Source: Sphingomonadales bacterium
Lineage (GTDB): Bacteria > Pseudomonadota > Alphaproteobacteria > Sphingomonadales > Sphingomonadaceae
Direction: 5' to 3'
DNA: 14,048 nt
NCBI GenBank assembly: GCA_018971065.1
Contig: JAGWVC010000101.1
Coordinates: forward strand, 1 to 14,048
Made by a program: the position numbers and the translations under genes. Positions 1-7,750 of this stretch are shown here, piece by piece (position 1 is the stretch's first letter; each line of letters begins with the position of its first letter). Under the pieces are notes generated by a model that saw nothing but the letters and a program-made list of their open reading frames with translations, was not told the origin of the DNA and ran no database searches.

Positions 1-1452
1 GAAAAGCACTTCGATCCGATCCTTCGTGGCGTGCCGGGCGCGCGGCGGGTCGAGGTGACCGCGGGGGGGCGCATCGTGCGCGATCTCGACACCCGCGAGG
101 ACATCCCGGGCAAGCCGGTAAAGCTGACCATCGACGGAGCTTTGCAGGACTATGCCGCGCGCCGGATCGGGCTCGAATCGGCGTCGGTGGTGGTCATCGA
201 CTGCCTGACCGGCGGCATTCTCGCGCTGGTCTCGATGCCGTCGTTCGATCCCAACAGCTTCGCCGACGGGGTCGGCCGGCTCGAGTGGAAGATGCTGCAG
301 GAGGACGACCACGTCCCCTTGCTCAACAAGGCGGTCCGCGGACTCTATCCGCCCGGATCGACGATGAAGCCGATGGCGACGCTGGCGCTGCAGCAGCATG
401 GCGTCGATCCCGAGGAGCGGATCAACTGCCCGGGTGGCTACCGGCTCGGCAGCCGCTTCTTCCGTTGCGACGCGGTGCATGGCTCGGTCGACATGCGGTC
501 GGCAATCGAGCACAGCTGCAACACCTACTTCTGGAGCATGGCGCACCGGGTCGGCTATGACGCGATCGCCCCGGTGGCGCGCACGCTGGGGCTGGGCCAG
601 CAGTTCGACCTGCCGATCAGCGGCCAGCGCAAGGGCACCGTCCCCGATGCCGCGTGGAAGATGCGCCGCTACAAACAGGAATGGAGCGTCGCCGATTCGC
701 TGAACGCCTCGATCGGACAGGGCTATGTCGCGGTGTCGCCGCTGCAACTGGCGGTGATGGTCTCGCGCATCGCCACCGGCCGCGCGCTCTCCCCGTCGCT
801 GCTGTTCGGCCAGCCCGCGCCGCTGGGCGGCGCGCTGCCGTTCACGCCCGAACAGTTCGCCGTCCCGCGTGACGGCATGTTCCGCGTCGTCAACGGCGGC
901 GGCACCGCCGCCGCCAGCCGCATCAACATCGGCGGCGTCCAGATGGCGGGCAAGACCGGCACCGCGCAAGTCCGCGCGCTCACCTCGCGCGGGGGCGGTG
1001 GCGAATGGAAATCGCGCGACCACTCGCTGTTCATCGCCTTCGCCCCCACCGACGCGCCGCGCTATGCGATGTCGGTCGTGGTCGAACACGGCACGTTCGG
1101 CGCCCGCGCGGCGGCGCCGATCGCCAAGGATGTCATGACCTTCCTGTTCGATCCGCGCACTGCCTGGGATTCGCTGCTGGCGCTGGAAAAGAACTGGGGC
1201 GGCACCCCCAGCCAGCGCATGGCCGCCAGGTTCCAGAGCTATGCCGCGCGCTATGGTACCTCGGCGCCCAAGGTCGGGCCTGAGGAAGCCGTGGAAGCCG
1301 CGATGGAGCGCACGCCCGCGCCGGTGGCCGAAGCGCCCAACCAGGACGTCATCACCCCGTCCGATACCCCGCGCGCCGCCGAAACACCGGCGCCGGCCGC
1401 CAGCCCCGCCGCTGAAGCGGCGCCCGCGCCCACCCCGGCGGAACCGCACTGA
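1..1452 (+). CDS. mrdA: Penicillin-binding protein 2 (MrdA), 5'-truncated
   Basis: Peptidoglycan D,D-transpeptidase of the rod-shape (elongasome) complex, acting in the periplasm from an inner-membrane anchor. The reading frame is open from base 1, so the membrane anchor and part of the N-terminal domain lie outside the window; 483 residues are seen. The three transpeptidase motifs are intact: SxxK as STMK (358-369, nucleophile Ser), SxN as SCN (514-522) and KTG (952-960, followed by T). After the catalytic domain there is a Pro/Ala-rich, low-complexity tail of roughly 45 residues (from about 1309). The stop TGA at 1450-1452 shares its last A with the rodA start codon, so the two are probably translationally coupled. 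This is the usual mrdA-rodA order. Function is certain at family level; the true start is not visible. Confidence 0.95.
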   Translation, partial: EKHFDPILRGVPGARRVEVTAGGRIVRDLDTREDIPGKPVKLTIDGALQDYAARRIGLESASVVVIDCLTGGILALVSMPSFDPNSFADGVGRLEWKMLQEDDHVPLLNKAVRGLYPPGSTMKPMATLALQQHGVDPEERINCPGGYRLGSRFFRCDAVHGSVDMRSAIEHSCNTYFWSMAHRVGYDAIAPVARTLGLGQQFDLPISGQRKGTVPDAAWKMRRYKQEWSVADSLNASIGQGYVAVSPLQLAVMVSRIATGRALSPSLLFGQPAPLGGALPFTPEQFAVPRDGMFRVVNGGGTAAASRINIGGVQMAGKTGTAQVRALTSRGGGGEWKSRDHSLFIAFAPTDAPRYAMSVVVEHGTFGARAAAPIAKDVMTFLFDPRTAWDSLLALEKNWGGTPSQRMAARFQSYAARYGTSAPKVGPEEAVEAAMERTPAPVAEAPNQDVITPSDTPRAAETPAPAASPAAEAAPAPTPAEPH

Positions 1453-2555
1453 TGGCGCGCGGCCTGATCCCCGATCCGCTGCGCAAGCTGCCGTGGCACA
1501 TGCTGCTGCCGCTGGCGTTGCTGAACACCTTCGGCTCCACCGTGCTGTGGTCGGCCGCCGGCGGCCGGATGTGGCCCTGGGCGATCATGCACATGGTCCA
1601 CTTCGCGGTGTTCCTGTGCCTGGCGCTGGTGGTGGCGCGCGTGCCGCAGCACCTGTTCAAGCAGATCGCCTATCCGCTCTACGGAATGCTGATCCTGCTG
1701 CTGATCCTGGTCGAGGCGATCGGCAAGGTCGGCGGCGGCAGCCAGCGCTGGCTGAACCTGGGTTTCATGACGCTGCAGCCGTCCGAACTGATGAAGCCGG
1801 TGATCGTGCTGGTGATGGCGCGCTTCTACGATTCGCTGCCGCCGGGGATGACCTCCAGTTGGCGCGCGCTGGTTCCGGCCGGCGCGCTGCTGGCGGTTCC
1901 AGCGGCCCTGGTCATGCTCCAGCCCGACCTTGGCACCGCGCTGGCCATCTGCTTCGGCGCGGTGGTGGTGGTGTTCCTGGCCGGCGTGCCGATCTGGTGG
2001 TTCCTGGGCGGCGGCGCGGCCGCGGCGATCATTGCCCCGCTGGCGTTCTTCTTCGCGCTGCACGATTACCAGCGCAAGCGCGTGCTGGTGTTCATGGACC
2101 CGGAAGCGGACATGCTGGGGTCGGGCTATCACATCACCCAGTCGAAGATCGCGATCGGCTCGGGCGGCATCTTCGGCAAGGGGCTGGGCAACGGCAGCCA
2201 GAGCCACCTGCAATACCTGCCCGAATCGCACACCGATTTCGTTTTCGCGACGATGGCCGAGGAATGGGGCCTGCTGGGCGGCCTGTTCGTCATCACCGTG
2301 TTCCTGCTGGTGTTCCGCTGGGGCATGGGTATCGCCCAGCGCGCGCCCGACCGCTTCAGCCGCCTGCTGGCAGCGGGGCTGACGACGACGATGTTCTTCT
2401 ATTTCGCGATCAACATGTCGATGGTGATGGGCCTGGCCCCGGTGGTCGGCATCCCGCTGCCGTTCATGAGCCACGGCGGCTCGTCGATGATGACCAACAT
2501 GCTGTGCATCGGCACGATCATGGCGGTCGATCGGTGGAGCGGCGGGCGGCGATAA
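1452..2555 (+). CDS. rodA: Rod shape-determining protein RodA (SEDS glycosyltransferase)
   Basis: Polytopic inner-membrane SEDS-family peptidoglycan polymerase that works with PBP2 in lateral wall synthesis. The 367-residue length is normal for RodA. Visible family signatures are the region reading SQRWLNLG and LQPSELMKP (about residues 97-117), the HTDFVFA stretch that carries the conserved catalytic Asp, the following EEWGLLGG, and the C-terminal PFMSHGGSS motif. About ten hydrophobic segments are evident. The ATG overlaps the mrdA stop by one base (TGATG), which fixes the start. No convincing terminator follows; a weak hairpin sits at 2578-2591. Confidence 0.95.
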   Translation: MARGLIPDPLRKLPWHMLLPLALLNTFGSTVLWSAAGGRMWPWAIMHMVHFAVFLCLALVVARVPQHLFKQIAYPLYGMLILLLILVEAIGKVGGGSQRWLNLGFMTLQPSELMKPVIVLVMARFYDSLPPGMTSSWRALVPAGALLAVPAALVMLQPDLGTALAICFGAVVVVFLAGVPIWWFLGGGAAAAIIAPLAFFFALHDYQRKRVLVFMDPEADMLGSGYHITQSKIAIGSGGIFGKGLGNGSQSHLQYLPESHTDFVFATMAEEWGLLGGLFVITVFLLVFRWGMGIAQRAPDRFSRLLAAGLTTTMFFYFAINMSMVMGLAPVVGIPLPFMSHGGSSMMTNMLCIGTIMAVDRWSGGRR

Positions 2556-2577
2556 AAAAGTCGGAAATTTGTTGCCG

Positions 2578-2591
2578 AAGGGACTTCCCTT
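2578..2591 (+). terminator. Weak hairpin after rodA, possible terminator
   Basis: Arms AAGGG and CCCTT enclose the loop ACTT, 22 bases after the rodA stop. Only two or three T residues follow the stem, so this is a poor intrinsic terminator by sequence. The rest of the 105-base rodA-tRNA gap shows no clear -35/-10 pair. Confidence 0.25.
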
Positions 2592-2642
2592 TCCGGAAAA
2601 CGCCGCTAAAGGGGGCGCTCCCGGCAGGGGATACCCTCCGGA

Positions 2643-2658
2643 ATGTCCGAACGGACAT
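2643..2658 (+). repeat. 7-bp inverted repeat abutting the tRNA-Lys gene
   Basis: Arms ATGTCCG and CGGACAT flank a 2-base AA centre and end 2 bases before the first base of tRNA-Lys. In RNA the likely form is a 5-bp stem with a 6-base loop or a 6-bp stem with a 4-base loop. It could be part of the 5' leader of the tRNA precursor or a DNA-binding site; the sequence alone does not decide. Confidence 0.4.
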
Positions 2659-2660
2659 GT

Positions 2661-2736
<76 letters not shown>

Positions 2737-2767
2737 CCCCCTTTCCTGAAATCGCCAATACCTTTAA

Positions 2768-2785
2768 TTCACCCCCAAGGGTGAA
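2768..2785. promoter_or_regulatory. Perfect 7-4-7 dyad upstream of the antiporter gene
   Basis: Arms TTCACCC and GGGTGAA surround the spacer CCAA, 31 bases after the tRNA and 22 bases before the antiporter start. A -10-like GATAAC lies at 2787-2792 with a poor -35-like TTAATT 17 bp upstream (2764-2769), so the dyad would sit in the promoter spacer. No T-tract follows, which argues against an intrinsic terminator for the tRNA. An operator is the better guess. Confidence 0.4.
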
Positions 2786-2807
2786 CGATAACACTTGCGC
2801 GAACGGG

Positions 2808-4019
2808 ATGCAGGGCATGGCGCCGACCGAAAAATTCCTTCTGGCGATGCTGATCGTGTTCGTGGTGCCCTGGCTGTTCTGGCGGCTGTGCCGCACCGAT
2901 TACGTCGCCCCGCTGGTCGTCGTGCAGATCGTCACCGGCATCGTGCTTGGCCCCGGCGTCGCCGGCGCCGCCTTTCCCGGCTATTTCGCGTTCGTGTTCG
3001 CCCCCCCGGTAATCGCCGCGCTGAACGGCATCGCCTGGTGGGCGGTGATGATGTTCGTCTGGGTCGCGGGGATCGAGCTGGACTTGCGCTCGGCCTGGAA
3101 GCACCGCCAAGAGACCGTGCTGACCGCCACGCTGGCGCTGGCCTCGCCGCTGGTCGCCGGCTGCCTGGCCGCGGCCGCCCTGCTGGCGATCGGCGGTGCG
3201 TGGATCGGCTCCGGCGGGCGGGAATGGCAGTTCGTCCTGGGCATCGGCATGGCCTGTGCGGTCACCGCCATGCCGATCCTGGTGCTGCTCATGGAAAAGC
3301 TGGAGGTGCTGCGCCTGCCATTGGGCCAGCGCATCCTGCGCTATGCCAGCCTTGACGACGTGGCGATCTGGTCGGTGCTGGCGCTGATCCTGCTGGATTG
3401 GCAGCGGCTGGGCCGCCAGGCCGGGTTCCTGCTGCTGTTCCCCGCCGCCTGCTGGCTTTACCACCGCCTGATGCCGCGCCTGAACGCGAACGATCGCTGG
3501 TTCGCCGGGCTGGTCTGGCTGATTGCCTGCGGGTTCGCGGCCGACTGGTGCGGACTGCACTTCATGGTCGGTGCGTTCCTGGCCGGCGCGGTCACCGAAT
3601 CGGCCTGGTTCGATCAGGCGGAGATCGACCGGTTTCGCGGCACGGTGCTGACCACGCTGATGCCGGTGTTCTTCCTCAGCACCGGGCTGCGCACCAGTTG
3701 GGCAATGGGCGGCGCGGTGGTGTTCGGCTCGGCCGCGCTGCTGCTGCTGGCCTCGGTCGCGGGCAAGCTGGCGGGCACGCATCTGGCCGGGCGGCTGCTG
3801 GGCTGGCGCAAGGGCGAGGCAACGCTGATCGGCTGGCTGTTGCAAACCAAGGCGCTGATCATGATCATCTTCGTCAACATCTTGCTCGACAAGGCGATCA
3901 TCACCAGCCAGACCTTCACCGCGCTGCTGATCATGGCCGTGGCCAGCACGATGCTGACGATACCGATCGTCGCGCCCCGGCTGAAGCGGCAGGCCGAACT
4001 GCTTCACGCGGCCAGTTGA
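2808..4019 (+). CDS. CPA2-family cation:proton antiporter (Na+/H+ exchanger domain)
   Basis: Inner-membrane monovalent cation/proton antiporter, PF00999-like. The 403-residue protein is almost entirely hydrophobic, with about 12-13 membrane segments. The Asp-Asp pair of CPA2 transporters is seen at residues 183-184 (SLDDVAIW, bases 3354-3359), and the last third carries the typical KALIMIIFVN...FTALLIMAVASTMLTIP pattern. There is no cytoplasmic TrkA/RCK domain, unlike KefB/KefC. The frame remains open back into the tRNA, so an internal ATG must be the start: 2808 (weak GGG upstream) or 2817 (AGGG only a base or two upstream). I chose 2808, but 2817 is nearly as likely. The ion carried cannot be told from sequence. 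Confidence 0.88.
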   Translation: MQGMAPTEKFLLAMLIVFVVPWLFWRLCRTDYVAPLVVVQIVTGIVLGPGVAGAAFPGYFAFVFAPPVIAALNGIAWWAVMMFVWVAGIELDLRSAWKHRQETVLTATLALASPLVAGCLAAAALLAIGGAWIGSGGREWQFVLGIGMACAVTAMPILVLLMEKLEVLRLPLGQRILRYASLDDVAIWSVLALILLDWQRLGRQAGFLLLFPAACWLYHRLMPRLNANDRWFAGLVWLIACGFAADWCGLHFMVGAFLAGAVTESAWFDQAEIDRFRGTVLTTLMPVFFLSTGLRTSWAMGGAVVFGSAALLLLASVAGKLAGTHLAGRLLGWRKGEATLIGWLLQTKALIMIIFVNILLDKAIITSQTFTALLIMAVASTMLTIPIVAPRLKRQAELLHAAS

Positions 4020-4059
4020 CGCGTTTGGCAGAAGCGCCGGGCGCGCCCTCGAACCCGCG

Positions 4060-5079
4060 TCAGGTCGAGGCCCGCACCACCAGTCGCGGCTGCATGATCA
4101 CCGAATGGACATCCTCGCCGGCAACGCGGCGAACGACGATGTCGGCCAGCCGCGCCGCGCCCTGTTCGAAATCCTGGGCGATGGTGGTGAGGCGCGGCAC
4201 GGTATGCTCGCTGAGCGGCAGGTTGTCGTAACCAATCACCTTGACGTCACCCGGCACCGCCAGCCCATGTTCCGACAGGGCGCGCAAGGTGCTCATGGCG
4301 ATGACGTCGGAGGCGGCGACGATGCCCTGCGGCCGCTGCTCGGTCGAGGACAGGTAGCTGGCGATCTCCGGCCCGGCGACTTCGGCAACCAGGTGCGCGG
4401 GCAGCACCGACAGTTCGCCCGCCAGCCCCGCCTTTTCCATCGCCGCGCGGCAGCCATCCAGCCGCTGCCCGATTTCCAGCGCGCGCGGATCGCCGAAGAA
4501 GGCGATGCGCCGGCAGCCCCGTTCGATCAGGTGCTGCGCGGCAAGCTGGCCGCCGCGAAAGTTGTCCGACCCCACCGAGCAATGCGCCTGCCCGCTGACG
4601 TGCGAACCCCAGACCACCAGCGGCTTGTAGCGTTCCGCCACGGCATCGAGCACCGCCGACTGGTCCGACTGGCCGATGACGATGACCCCGTCCACCTGCC
4701 CGGACTGGGTGAAGTTCCACAGCCAGTTATCGTCCTTCGGCACCACCCGCGACAACAGCAGGTTGTAGCCCTTCGCGGTCAGCGCGTCGGCCAGATGGCC
4801 CAGCATGGTGATGAAGAACGGATCGGAGAACTGCTGCGCGGTCTCATGCCCCAGCGGGATCACCACGCCGATCGCCCCGGTGCGCCGGGTGCGCAGGTTG
4901 CGCGCGGTGACATTGGGGGTGAAGCCGTGTTCGCGCGCCAGCCGCACGATCAGCTCCCGCGTGGACGGGGTGACGAGGTCGGAACCCGCGAGCGCGCGTG
5001 ACACGGTGCCACTGGTGACGCCGGCGAGTTCGGCGAGGTCCTTGAGGGTCTTGACGGTTTTCATCGGTTGCCGGGACAT
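4060..5079 (-). CDS. LacI-family transcriptional regulator
   Basis: Ligand-responsive DNA-binding repressor/activator of 339 residues, the standard LacI-family length. The N-terminal helix-turn-helix covers about residues 11-30 (TLKDLAELAGVTSGTVSRAL), followed by the hinge region with FTPNVTARNLRTRRTG (53-68) and a periplasmic-binding-protein-like sensor domain beginning IGVVIP. The start is either Met1 (5079) or Met6 (5064); neither has a good Shine-Dalgarno. It is divergent from an MFS exporter across about 100 bp and converges with the antiporter gene across a 40-bp gap containing the palindrome GGGCGCGCCC (4039-4048). It probably regulates the divergent transporter and/or itself. The effector is unknown. 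Confidence 0.92.
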   Translation of the reverse strand: MSRQPMKTVKTLKDLAELAGVTSGTVSRALAGSDLVTPSTRELIVRLAREHGFTPNVTARNLRTRRTGAIGVVIPLGHETAQQFSDPFFITMLGHLADALTAKGYNLLLSRVVPKDDNWLWNFTQSGQVDGVIVIGQSDQSAVLDAVAERYKPLVVWGSHVSGQAHCSVGSDNFRGGQLAAQHLIERGCRRIAFFGDPRALEIGQRLDGCRAAMEKAGLAGELSVLPAHLVAEVAGPEIASYLSSTEQRPQGIVAASDVIAMSTLRALSEHGLAVPGDVKVIGYDNLPLSEHTVPRLTTIAQDFEQGAARLADIVVRRVAGEDVHSVIMQPRLVVRAST

Positions 5080-5096
5080 TGTTCGAGCATGGAACG

Positions 5097-5114
5097 GATT
5101 GCAATCATCGATTG
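5097..5114. promoter_or_regulatory. Overlapping palindromes in the lacI-type/MFS divergent region
   Basis: The perfect 10-bp palindrome GATTGCAATC (5097-5106) overlaps a second dyad, CAATC-ATC-GATTG (5102-5114). A possible MFS promoter has -35-like TTGCAA at 5099-5104 and -10-like TATCAT at 5120-5125 with a short 15-bp spacer, so a bound regulator would cover the -35. This is a candidate site for the divergently encoded LacI-type protein; it lacks the textbook central CG of many LacI operators. Confidence 0.35.
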
Positions 5115-5182
5115 GGCGGTATCATCCCGAATCTTCAGGCTCGACGCACTGCCCGCACCCGGGCAAGGAAGCAATCCGGACC

Positions 5183-6676
5183 ATGAGCGAAACCTATCCC
5201 CCGCCCGCGCAACGCCGATTGATCGTGCTGTTCTCGATGTCATCGGCGATCATGAACCAGATCGACACCACCATCGCCAACGTCGCGCTGCCGCACATGC
5301 AGGGCAGCACCTCCGCCTCGCGCGAGCAGATCGTCTGGGTGCTGACATCGTACATCATCGCGCTGGCCATCGCCACGCCGATGACCGGCTGGCTGGCCAG
5401 CCGTTTCGGGCGACGCCGCCTGCTGCTGGGATCGATCATCGCGTTCACGGGGACGTCGGTGCTGTGCGGCCTGTCCACCACCCTGCCCGAACTGATCCTG
5501 TTCCGCGTGCTGCAGGGGGCTTCGGGTTCGGCGCTGGTGCCGATGGCGCAGGCCACGCTGCTGGACATCCACCCGCCCGAGGAACACGGCAAGGCGATGG
5601 CGGTGTTCGGGCTGGCGGCGATCATGGGGCCGCTGGTCGGCCCGGTGCTGGGCGGCTGGCTGACCGCGCAGTTCTCGTGGCACTGGGTGTTCCTGATCAA
5701 CCTGCCACTGGGCGCGTTCGCGTTCATCGGCCTCAGCCGGGTGCTGCCCGAATTCCGTGACGCTACGCCGCGCCGGTTCGACTTCTTCGGTTTCGCACTG
5801 CTGGCCATCGCGGTCGGATCGTTCCAGTTGATGATGGATCGCGGGCAATTGCAGGACTGGTTCGAATCGCGTGAGATCTGGATCGAGGCGACGGTCTCGG
5901 CGCTGGCGCTGTTCCTGTTCGCGGTCCATTCGCTGACCACCCCAGAACCGTTCGTCCGCCTCGCCATCTTCCGCGATCGCAATTACGTCATTGCCACGGT
6001 GATCGGGTTCTTCCTGGGCATCATGATCTATGGCGTGCTGTCGCTGCTGCCGCCGATGCTGGCCGAACTGTTCCGCCATCCGATCGTGCTGATCGGGATC
6101 GTCACCGCGCCGCGCGGGCTGGGCACCTGCTTCACCACGCTGGTAATGGCGCGGTTCATCAACCGGGTCGATCCACGCGGGGTGGTCTTCGCCGGATTGC
6201 TGACCTCGGCCGCGTCGGCTCTGCTGCTGTCGCGGCTGTCGCTGCAGGCCGACGACACGCTGGTGATGGTCTCGGGCTTCATGAACGGCATGGGGTCCAG
6301 CATGATCTTCGTGCCGCTGGCGTCGATGTCGTTCGCCACTCTGCCCCGGCTGTACCGCAACGAGGCCGCGGCAATGGGCACGCTGACCCGCTACCTCGGC
6401 TCGGCATTCGGCATTTCGGTGCTGGAAGCGTTGACCTCGCGCAATGCGGCGAGCGTGCAATCGCGGTTGACCGAAACGGTGACGCCGGACAACCCGGTGC
6501 TGGAATGGCGGCTGCCCGGGCTCGATCCCGGCCAGCTCGACGGGGCCTTCCGCATGGCCGGGCAGATCGCGCGGCAGGCGCTGATGGTGTCGTACATCGA
6601 CGCGTTCTGGCTGCTGGCGTTCGTCGGGGTGGTGGCGTCGCCGCTGGTGATGCTGATGCATCGGCCAAAGGCTTGA
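5183..6676 (+). CDS. DHA2-type MFS exporter (EmrB/QacA-like)
   Basis: Proton-driven multidrug-type efflux transporter in the inner membrane. At 497 residues with about 14 hydrophobic segments it fits the 14-helix DHA2 group. Visible motifs: the helix-1 signature with Asp28 (QIDTTIANVALP), motif A near residues 68-83 (GWLASRFGRRR), motif C around 143-158 (GLAAIMGPLVGPVLGGWL) and FLINLPLG. The frame is open upstream to about 4805, overlapping the divergent regulator, so the internal ATG at 5183 is preferred; AAGGAAG lies 11-12 bases upstream. No EmrA-type adaptor gene is adjacent. An acyltransferase gene follows 31 bases after the stop and may be cotranscribed. Substrate unknown. Confidence 0.9.
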   Translation: MSETYPPPAQRRLIVLFSMSSAIMNQIDTTIANVALPHMQGSTSASREQIVWVLTSYIIALAIATPMTGWLASRFGRRRLLLGSIIAFTGTSVLCGLSTTLPELILFRVLQGASGSALVPMAQATLLDIHPPEEHGKAMAVFGLAAIMGPLVGPVLGGWLTAQFSWHWVFLINLPLGAFAFIGLSRVLPEFRDATPRRFDFFGFALLAIAVGSFQLMMDRGQLQDWFESREIWIEATVSALALFLFAVHSLTTPEPFVRLAIFRDRNYVIATVIGFFLGIMIYGVLSLLPPMLAELFRHPIVLIGIVTAPRGLGTCFTTLVMARFINRVDPRGVVFAGLLTSAASALLLSRLSLQADDTLVMVSGFMNGMGSSMIFVPLASMSFATLPRLYRNEAAAMGTLTRYLGSAFGISVLEALTSRNAASVQSRLTETVTPDNPVLEWRLPGLDPGQLDGAFRMAGQIARQALMVSYIDAFWLLAFVGVVASPLVMLMHRPKA

Positions 6677-6707
6677 GGAATAGGCCCGTGTGGGTGCTGG
6701 GGGGCAC

Positions 6708-7706
6708 ATGAACGACCAAACCACGAAGCCCGCACCGGGCGGTCGCCTGCCGGGGCTGGAAGCGCTGCGCTTCGTTGCCGCGTTCTGCGTGCTGCTGCTG
6801 CACACCCGCGCGGTCTATGGCGGCACGCCGGTGTTCGCGCGCGGCTATCTGGGCGTCGATTTCTTCCTGATGCTCACCGGCTTCCTGATGGCGCGCGTGC
6901 AGGAGGCCCGGCTGGACGGTGGCTTGGCGCCGCTGGGGTTCCTGGGGAACCGCTATCGACGGCTGTGGCCGATGATGGCGGCCGGCGCGCTGCTGGGAAT
7001 GCCGATGCAATGGCTGCGCGCGCATGGGGCGATCGGCGATTTCGCTGAAGTGATCACGCTCAACCTGCTGCTGCTGCCGGTGTTCGATCATCCGTTCGTG
7101 TTCCCCGTCAACATCCCGGCCTGGACGATCTTCTACGACCTGTTCGCGGTGGCGTGTCACGTGCTGGGGCTGCGCCACCTGCGGCGCTGGTGGCTGCCGC
7201 TGGCCATCGCGCTGCTGGCGCCGGCCGAAGTGTGGATCGCGCTGCACTGGCACGGGGTCGATGTCGGCGCCAAGCCCGCCACTTTCGTCGCCGGCGCGGT
7301 GCGCATCGTGTTTGCCTACATGATCGGCATGGCGCTGGCGCGCTGGTGGCGTGACGGCCCGGCGCTGCCGGTGCCGGCCATCCCCGCCATCCTGGCAATG
7401 CCGGTGGTGCTGGTGGCGGGCTGGTATTTCGATCTGGGCGGCGCCTGGTTCGATCTGGGTTTCGTCGTGCTGGTCGCGCCGCTGATGATCGCGGGCGGGC
7501 TTCGGCTGCGGCGCTTCGGCGCGCAAGCCGGGTGGCTGGGCCAGCTTTCGTTCCCGCTGTTCGCGTTGCAGATGCCGGTGCTGGAGGGCTTGCGCCATCT
7601 GGGGGCCGGCAAGTGGATCGGCGGACCGGCCGCATTTGCCGTGGGTGTGGCCGGGCTGCTGATCTCGAATGCGCTGGGCACGTGGCACCGGAAGCGCGCA
7701 ATGTGA
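6708..7706 (+). CDS. Acyltransferase 3 family membrane protein
   Basis: Integral-membrane O-acyltransferase (OafA/YrhL type) of 332 residues, consistent with a stand-alone AT3 domain of about ten membrane segments. The N-terminal signature LEALRFVAAFCVLLLH carries Arg21 and the conserved His32; GYLGVDFFLMLTGFL (46-60) and the R-x-R-R-x-x-P motif (RYRRLWP, 82-88) follow. There is no C-terminal SGNH domain. The ATG at 6708 follows a G-rich ribosome site (6699-6704); a GTG at 6690 is also in frame. Members acylate cell-surface glycans, antibiotics or other small molecules; the acceptor cannot be inferred. The gene lies close behind the MFS exporter. The stop falls within a sequence (ATGTGAT, 7701-7707) that repeats a half-site of the dyad upstream of ribB. 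Confidence 0.85.
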   Translation: MNDQTTKPAPGGRLPGLEALRFVAAFCVLLLHTRAVYGGTPVFARGYLGVDFFLMLTGFLMARVQEARLDGGLAPLGFLGNRYRRLWPMMAAGALLGMPMQWLRAHGAIGDFAEVITLNLLLLPVFDHPFVFPVNIPAWTIFYDLFAVACHVLGLRHLRRWWLPLAIALLAPAEVWIALHWHGVDVGAKPATFVAGAVRIVFAYMIGMALARWWRDGPALPVPAIPAILAMPVVLVAGWYFDLGGAWFDLGFVVLVAPLMIAGGLRLRRFGAQAGWLGQLSFPLFALQMPVLEGLRHLGAGKWIGGPAAFAVGVAGLLISNALGTWHRKRAM

Positions 7707-7715
7707 TGAACCGGC

Positions 7716-7744
7716 TTGCAATCACATTTTGATGTGATTAGCAT
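7716..7744 (+). promoter_or_regulatory. Predicted ribB promoter (TTGCAA-17 bp-TAGCAT)
   Basis: -35-like TTGCAA (7716-7721) and -10-like TAGCAT (7739-7744) are separated by exactly 17 bp; each matches the sigma-70 consensus at four of six positions. Transcription would be expected to begin about seven bases after the -10, near 7751, which is the first base of the ribB ATG. The gap to the preceding gene is only 44 bp, so readthrough from upstream is also possible. Confidence 0.5.
7720..7739. promoter_or_regulatory. Perfect 8-4-8 inverted repeat, candidate ribB operator
   Basis: Arms AATCACAT (7720-7727) and ATGTGATT (7732-7739) with spacer TTTG form a perfect dyad in an AT-rich patch of otherwise GC-rich DNA. 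It fills the space between the -35-like and -10-like hexamers, the classic position for a repressor site. The gene it precedes encodes its own helix-turn-helix fused to a domain family known to form homodimers, so autoregulation is the simplest reading. The half-site order is opposite to a CRP/FNR site. Binding is inferred. Confidence 0.6.
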
Positions 7745-7750
7745 GAAGGT

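Noticed and set aside
1251..2474. 407-residue minus-strand frame across mrdA and rodA
   Set aside because: Shadow frame of high-GC coding DNA; composition dominated by His, Gln and Arg, with unmistakable genes on the other strand.
5091..5115. General stress response (EcfG) promoter starting with GGAAC; similar GGAAC at 10468 and 10933
   Set aside because: No CGTT follows at 16-17 bp in any of the three places.
7720..7739. CRP/FNR-type binding site
   Set aside because: CRP sites read TGTGA-N6-TCACA; here the arms are in reverse order (TCACA first, TGTGA second), so the dyad is a different site.
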